Positions 6,247 through 9,780 of a stretch of 9,780 nucleotides of DNA are shown in pieces (positions within the stretch are counted from its first letter, which is position 1; every line of letters begins with the position of its first letter). Source of the stretch: Prevotellaceae bacterium UBA7017 (GTDB lineage Bacteria; Bacteroidota; Bacteroidia; Bacteroidales; Bacteroidaceae). The stretch is taken from positions 1 through 9,780 of the forward strand of contig DJWZ01000150.1 in NCBI GenBank assembly GCA_002449535.1. The letters run 5' to 3'. The notes beneath the pieces were generated by a model, which did not search any database, was not told the DNA's origin, and was given only the letters and a program-made list of their open reading frames with translations. A program made the position numbers and the translations under genes.

Positions 6247-8142
6247 TTAGTCTAATACTTCGTATTTGCTATGCTGACTCTTATATTCCGGCACGATCTC
6301 CTTCATCTTCTTTACTATTGCCATATCATCATATTTCAAGGCAAGTTCGAAAAGTGCCTTTTCGTTAGCAAGAGCCTGTTCGTATGGATATTCTCGTACT
6401 TTTGCTATCTTAATCTTTGGATGTATAGTAGGAATTGTCTGCTCTTCGTCATTAAGCAGTTCTTCATACAGTTTCTCTCCGTCGCGGAGTCCTGTGAATT
6501 TTATTTCCACTCCTTTTGCACCAGAAAGGTCAATCATGCGTTGTGCAAGGTCTGCTATGCGTACAGGTTTACCCATATCGAATATGTATATCTCGCCACC
6601 TTTTCCCATTGTTCCTGCTTCAAGCACCAGCTGGCAAGCCTCTGGTATCAGCATGAAGAAACGTATGATGTCAGGATGTGTAACGGTAAGCGGACCTCCA
6701 TTCTTCAGTTGTTCGCGGAAAAGAGGTATTACAGAGCCGTTTGAGCCGAGTACATTTCCGAAACGTGTTGTAATGAACTGTGTGCCCTTCTGGTGTGCAT
6801 TTAGGGATTGACAATATATTTCGCAGATACGTTTACTGCATCCCATGACATTAGTAGGATTGACAGCCTTGTCGGTAGAAATCATGACAAATTTCTTCGC
6901 ACCATATTTTACTGCCAAGTCTGCTATGATGCGTGTGCCATACACATTATTTGTAATAGCTACCCCAGGGTTGTTCTCCATCATTGGAACATGCTTGTAT
7001 GCAGCTGCATGGAAGACGTATTCGGGTTTGTATTTTGCAAATATGCTTTCCATGAGGATGGGGGCAGAGATTGAGCCCACAATGGTCTCGCATGGAATAT
7101 CTGGATATTTTTGCGCCATGTAGAGACGCACATTATGCATTGGCGTCTCTGCTTGGTCAATGAGTACAAGATTAGAAGGGTTAAATTTTGCAACCTGATG
7201 TACCATCTCGCTACCGATAGAACCTGCAGCACCCGTAATTAGGATACACTTACCCCGGAGCATTTCGCCTATCGCTTTGATGTCAACCTCTATCTTGTCG
7301 CGAGGCAGAAGATCTTCTACATCAACATCTTTGATTTGTTCTTGCAGAATCGGTTTTTTCGGATCCCATTCTTCTGCTGAACTCATCATAAGAATCTTGA
7401 TGTGCGCTTTGATGAGCTTGTTTATCAGTTCCTCTTGTTCACGGAAATGGTCAACCTGAATAGGGCTTACGATAATAGCGCTGACCTTTGCGTTGCGTAT
7501 ATGTTGTATTATGTGTGGACCTACTCGGCGAATCTTCATTCCCATGAGGTATTTGCTCTTCAAAGAACCATCAGGACTTATAAAACCGACAATTTCATAT
7601 TTTGAATGTGGATTCTTCAGAATGCTTTGTGCTATAGAGACGCCACCTTCCTTTACACCGTAAATTATGACACGGGTGCGCTTGTTCGTAACCTGAACAA
7701 CCTCGTAAAGATATTTTATGATTATTCTCAAAGCCCATTGTCCCAATGCGGACAGAAGGAACATTATGAAGAATGTTGTACGTGTCGTATGAGCAATAAT
7801 CGTGCTGGTTGGCATGAATTCCCTCACAATGATGACCAAGACGAAACCTATAATCAATGCTATGCCCTGTCGCACAAGGTCGATTGTACTGCTGAAGCGC
7901 ATGATGCCAGAATAGGTATGCATCGCTCTCATTCCGATGATGAAGAATGGAAGGGTGAAAATCCAAGTACGGAGATAATGCCAGAAATTACTTGCCAGTT
8001 TGTCTCCTCCAACCTCAAAATATGATGCGAGTAATCCTGCAAAAAGAATGATGGAGCAGTCAATTATAAGTACACACCAATAGGGGAGAGTCTTCTTTGA
8101 AAAGTACCAAGAGACAATTTTTCGGATAGCGTTATGATTCAT
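6247..8142 (-). CDS. membrane-anchored nucleotide-sugar 4,6-dehydratase/epimerase (CapD/WbpM/PglF family)
   Basis: About 631 residues. Four hydrophobic segments near residues 21-42, 59-71, 93-106 and 122-138 anchor it in the inner membrane. A first Rossmann-like domain begins at RVIIYGVKEGG (157-167). The catalytic extended-SDR domain has the NAD(P) motif TGAAGSIG (303-310), HAAAYKHVP (378-386), STDKAVNPTNVMG (from 422) and MGCSK (433-437). The Tyr of the usual YxxxK pair is replaced by Met433 with Lys437, the SMK arrangement known for UDP-HexNAc 4,6-dehydratases such as WbpM and PglF. It likely makes a UDP-4-keto-6-deoxy-HexNAc for capsule, O-antigen or protein glycans; exact product unknown. 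The frame also opens at a TTG at 8148, but the ATG at 8142 is preferred because it is a standard start 26-30 bases from the predicted transcription start. No glycosyltransferase cluster is nearby; it is paired with a FadL-type porin. Confidence 0.9.
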   Translation of the reverse strand: MNHNAIRKIVSWYFSKKTLPYWCVLIIDCSIILFAGLLASYFEVGGDKLASNFWHYLRTWIFTLPFFIIGMRAMHTYSGIMRFSSTIDLVRQGIALIIGFVLVIIVREFMPTSTIIAHTTRTTFFIMFLLSALGQWALRIIIKYLYEVVQVTNKRTRVIIYGVKEGGVSIAQSILKNPHSKYEIVGFISPDGSLKSKYLMGMKIRRVGPHIIQHIRNAKVSAIIVSPIQVDHFREQEELINKLIKAHIKILMMSSAEEWDPKKPILQEQIKDVDVEDLLPRDKIEVDIKAIGEMLRGKCILITGAAGSIGSEMVHQVAKFNPSNLVLIDQAETPMHNVRLYMAQKYPDIPCETIVGSISAPILMESIFAKYKPEYVFHAAAYKHVPMMENNPGVAITNNVYGTRIIADLAVKYGAKKFVMISTDKAVNPTNVMGCSKRICEIYCQSLNAHQKGTQFITTRFGNVLGSNGSVIPLFREQLKNGGPLTVTHPDIIRFFMLIPEACQLVLEAGTMGKGGEIYIFDMGKPVRIADLAQRMIDLSGAKGVEIKFTGLRDGEKLYEELLNDEEQTIPTIHPKIKIAKVREYPYEQALANEKALFELALKYDDMAIVKKMKEIVPEYKSQHSKYEVLD

Positions 8143-8176
8143 GATCAATAATTTTTGATAATGATAAATAATGTTG

Positions 8177-8208
8177 CAAAGATAGAAAATTTTGTAATAT
8201 TGTGCAAG
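8177..8208 (-). promoter_or_regulatory. leftward Bacteroidota promoter for the dehydratase gene
   Basis: On the minus strand, TATCTTTG (complement of 8177-8184) fits the -7 consensus TAnnTTTG. Exactly 20 bases upstream is CTTG (complement of 8205-8208), one base off the -33 TTTG. The start of transcription would fall near 8168-8172, leaving a leader of roughly 26-30 bases before the ATG at 8142. Confidence 0.65.
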
Positions 8209-8543
8209 AAATATCTATGTTTTTTCGCAATATGCATAATATTTGTCGACAAAATGGCGGAAAAAGTGCCTTCCTCTACCTCTAAAAAGTTCCGTCAAAT
8301 GTATTTTCCTGTTAAAGGGAAGGGCTTTTTGTGCCCTCGCTGGAAAGATTTTATTCCCACACTTGGGAATTTTTGTATGCTCGTAGTGGAACGAAATTTG
8401 TGTCGTTCTCATAAAAGGCAGAAAAGGAATGAAAAGATAGGCTATAAAGGCAAGAACAGGTTTCAAAGACGTGTAAAAGATGTGTGCAAATGTTAAATAA
8501 ATCTAAATCGGCTAACATGTAGGGTAATATTTATGTGATTTGT
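8209..8543. other. intergenic region with small hairpins, no supported gene
   Basis: A stretch between two divergent promoters. A 113-codon open frame crosses it (8155-8496, + strand), but it overlaps the leftward promoter, has no recognisable domain and has an irregular basic, Cys-rich composition, so it is not called a gene. Three inverted repeats are visible: AGGGC/GCCCT at 8321-8337, ATTCCCA/TGGGAAT at 8353-8370, and GAACGA/TCGTTC at 8389-8408. The cluster could be a small RNA, a dispersed intergenic repeat or a terminator zone. Confidence 0.4.
8353..8374 (+). terminator. terminator-like hairpin with T-tract
   Basis: ATTCCCA and TGGGAAT form a perfect 7-pair stem around CACT and are followed at once by TTTT and G, the shape of an intrinsic terminator for rightward transcription. 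No rightward gene is confirmed upstream of it, so it could terminate an unannotated small RNA or belong to an intergenic repeat family. The low GC of the stem makes it weak. Confidence 0.35.
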
Positions 8544-8574
8544 TTTGCCATATTATATATAATTTGTACCTTTG
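8544..8574 (+). promoter_or_regulatory. promoter of the rpsL-rpsG-fusA (str) operon
   Basis: TTTG at 8544-8547, a 19-base spacer and TACCTTTG at 8567-8574 match the Bacteroidota consensus very well; the -7 octamer is identical to the one at 145-152. The spacer is AT-rich (TATTATATATAATT). Transcription should begin near 8580, giving a leader of about 145 bases before rpsL. Confidence 0.85.
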
Positions 8575-8579
8575 CAGCC

Positions 8580-8725
8580 GCAAATTTATGGCCTCTACCC
8601 GAAATATACCGCTAGGTAAGCCGTGATTTTGTCGGTGCGACCTTGGAAAAGAGCTCCTCGGTTAGCATCGTCTTATGCTGTCGATATTAATATATAAATA
8701 AGTATAAACAAAAAAAATTAAAACA
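8580..8725 (+). promoter_or_regulatory. structured 5' leader of the str operon
   Basis: The long leader carries several possible stems: TACC-GCTA-GGTA at 8607-8618; GTCG-GTG-CGAC at 8631-8641; ACC..GGA with TCC..GGT at 8640-8662, enclosing a 7-base loop and interrupted by a 2x2 mismatch; and AGCAT/ATGCT at 8664-8679 with a 6-base loop. The second and third share bases 8640-8641 and so exclude each other. The last 40 bases are AT-rich and unstructured up to the ATG. A regulatory role, for example feedback by a ribosomal protein, is an inference. No known Rfam family is claimed. Confidence 0.45.
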
Positions 8726-9109
8726 ATGCCTACAATTCAACAATTGGTAAGAAAAGGCAGAAAGGTACTTGTAGACAAGAGCAAGTCACCAGCTTTGGAC
8801 TCATGTCCACAGCGTCGTGGAGTGTGCGTGCGTGTGTATACAACTACCCCTAAGAAGCCTAACTCGGCTATGCGTAAGGTAGCCCGTGTTCGACTGACGA
8901 ACACAAAAGAAGTGAACTCATACATTCCTGGAGAAGGACACAACTTGCAGGAGCACTCAATCGTGCTTGTGCGTGGTGGTCGTGTAAAGGACTTGCCAGG
9001 TGTACGTTATCACATCGTACGTGGAACACTTGATACTGCTGGTGTGGCATCACGTACACAGCGTCGCTCTAAGTACGGAGCAAAGAGACCAAAAGCTGCA
9101 AAGAAGTAA
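8726..9109 (+). CDS. rpsL: 30S ribosomal protein S12
   Basis: A 127-residue S12, the decoding-centre protein of the small subunit. The sequence is unmistakable: [12 protein letters not shown] at the start, CPQRRGVC at 27-34, [13 protein letters not shown] at 39-51, [11 protein letters not shown] at 68-78 and [13 protein letters not shown] from 84. Lys43 and Lys88, whose substitution gives streptomycin resistance in other bacteria, are both the wild-type residue, and Asp89, the usual methylthiolation site, is kept. The ATG is preceded by an A-rich stretch rather than a Shine-Dalgarno sequence, common for highly expressed Bacteroidota genes. It is the first gene of an rpsL-rpsG-fusA operon under its own promoter. 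Confidence 0.98.
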   Translation: MPTIQQLVRKGRKVLVDKSKSPALDSCPQRRGVCVRVYTTTPKKPNSAMRKVARVRLTNTKEVNSYIPGEGHNLQEHSIVLVRGGRVKDLPGVRYHIVRGTLDTAGVASRTQRRSKYGAKRPKAAKK

Positions 9110-9140
9110 AAAACAGTAACGGTCTTAAAAACAGAAATCA

Positions 9141-9189
9141 GGTTGAGTAAATGACCCGTGAAGGGCATTGAAGCCGAAGTAAGACAACC
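9141..9189 (+). promoter_or_regulatory. candidate RNA structure in the rpsL-rpsG spacer
   Basis: The 101-base spacer contains GGTTG (9141-9145) complementary to CAACC (9185-9189). Inside is a hairpin ATG-A-CCC (9151-9157) with GGGCAT (9163-9168), one bulged A and a GTGAA loop. In E. coli, S7 binds the rpsL-rpsG intercistronic RNA and represses its own synthesis; this element sits in the same place. Homology to that site is not shown, only location and foldability. Confidence 0.4.
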
Positions 9190-9210
9190 AAGAAAATTTA
9201 AAAGCTAAAA

Positions 9211-9687
9211 ATGAGAAAAGCAAAACCAAAGAAGAGGGTGATCCTACCAGATCCCGTCTACAATGACAAGAAAGTGTCAAAGTTTGTCAACCATCTGATG
9301 TATGATGGCAAGAAGAATACCTCTTATGAGATTTTCTATGCTGCTATCAACACTGTAGGTGAAAAGATGAAGGATGAAGAGAAGTCTGCACTCGATATAT
9401 GGAAGCAGGCTTTGGATAACGTAACCCCACACGTAGAGGTTAAGAGCCGCCGTATCGGTGGTGCAACATTCCAGGTGCCAACAGAGATTCGCCCTGATCG
9501 TAGGGAGTCTATCTCTATGAAGAACCTTATCTCTTTCGCTCGCAAGCGCGGCGGTAAGGGTATGGCTGATAAACTCGCAGCGGAGATTATGGATGCATAT
9601 AACAACCAAGGTGGTGCCTTCAAGCGTAAGGAAGATATGCACCGCATGGCTGAAGCTAACCGTGCTTTTGCACATTTCCGTTTTTAA
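9211..9687 (+). CDS. rpsG: 30S ribosomal protein S7
   Basis: A 158-residue S7, the primary 16S rRNA-binding protein that nucleates assembly of the 30S head and lies near the E site. Conserved blocks are [21 protein letters not shown] at 14-34 (split as PDPVYND and [12 protein letters not shown]), [16 protein letters not shown] near 83-98 and [16 protein letters not shown] at the end. The length is that of typical short-form S7. It follows rpsL after 101 bases and precedes fusA by 28 bases, the classic str operon order. The start region is A-rich without a Shine-Dalgarno match. Confidence 0.98.
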   Translation: MRKAKPKKRVILPDPVYNDKKVSKFVNHLMYDGKKNTSYEIFYAAINTVGEKMKDEEKSALDIWKQALDNVTPHVEVKSRRIGGATFQVPTEIRPDRRESISMKNLISFARKRGGKGMADKLAAEIMDAYNNQGGAFKRKEDMHRMAEANRAFAHFRF

Positions 9688-9715
9688 TTAAATAATGTAA
9701 ATTAGTTATACAGAA

Positions 9716-9780
9716 ATGGCAAAACACGATCTTCATTTGACAAGAAACATCGGTATCATGGCTCACATCGATGCCGGTAA
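9716..9780 (+). CDS. fusA: elongation factor G, N-terminal fragment (cut by window end)
   Basis: The ATG at 9716 opens a frame reading MAKHDLHLTRNIGIMAHIDA then GK before the window ends after 21 codons and two bases. RNIGI-AHIDAGK is the G1/P-loop region of EF-G, the GTPase that drives translocation on the ribosome. Placement directly behind rpsG supports the call. Only the N-terminus is visible, so nothing can be said about intactness or about which EF-G paralogue it is beyond the operon context. Confidence 0.93.
   Translation, partial: MAKHDLHLTRNIGIMAHIDAG

Noticed and set aside
8143..8148. TTG start adding two residues to the dehydratase
   Set aside because: The ATG at 8142 is a standard start and suits the promoter position; the TTG adds only two residues and has no supporting signal.
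8155..8496. 113-codon open frame in the rpsL/dehydratase intergenic region
   Set aside because: It overlaps the predicted leftward promoter, covers several hairpins, shows no domain, and has an irregular Lys/Arg/Cys/Phe-rich composition typical of translated noncoding DNA.
8580..8725. tRNA gene in the rpsL leader
   Set aside because: The hairpins do not form a cloverleaf, and no T-loop consensus or acceptor stem is present.
1..9780. CRISPR array, prophage or integrative element
   Set aside because: No regularly spaced direct repeats, integrase, phage structural genes or tRNA attachment site are visible; the only mobile candidate is the small element at 3106-3579.

Overview
The window looks like a chromosomal segment of a Prevotella-like member of the Bacteroidales (phylum Bacteroidota). 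The evidence is the promoter grammar (TTTG, about 19-20 bases, then TAnnTTTG, seen three times), A-rich start regions without clear Shine-Dalgarno sequences, a DUF4861 protein, a Bacteroidota-type FadL/OmpP1 porin and a fused gamma-alpha KorA. The genus is an inference; no rRNA is present.

Layout. Bases 1-201 are a leader with a good promoter. A rightward group follows: a secreted DUF4861 protein (202-1260), korA (1278-3140), a small DUF559/Vsr-like endonuclease (3160-3531) and korB (3528-4595). KorA and KorB form a ferredoxin-dependent 2-oxoacid oxidoreductase, probably 2-oxoglutarate:ferredoxin oxidoreductase. A strong two-way terminator (4642-4671) separates this group from a leftward pair: a membrane-anchored nucleotide-sugar 4,6-dehydratase of the CapD/WbpM/PglF type (6247-8142) upstream of a FadL-family outer-membrane protein (4709-6193). 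A 583-base intergenic region holds the leftward dehydratase promoter, several small hairpins and the rightward promoter of the str operon: rpsL (8726-9109), rpsG (9211-9687) and the first 21 codons of fusA (from 9716).

The most interesting object is at 3106-3579. The DUF559 endonuclease gene sits between korA and korB and is bracketed by two G/C-rich repeats in inverted orientation, each with a CCCCC-AA-GGGGG core. The left repeat encodes the last codons and stop of korA. The endonuclease stop overlaps the korB start (ATGA), and the right repeat encodes an N-terminal extension of KorB. It looks like a compact mobile element (inverted palindromic repeats plus a Vsr-like nuclease) that landed exactly in the junction of a core metabolic operon and became part of both host proteins.

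Secondary points are possible RNA structures in the rpsL leader and in the rpsL-rpsG spacer (candidate ribosomal-protein autoregulation sites), and an apparently eroded start codon in the DUF4861 gene.
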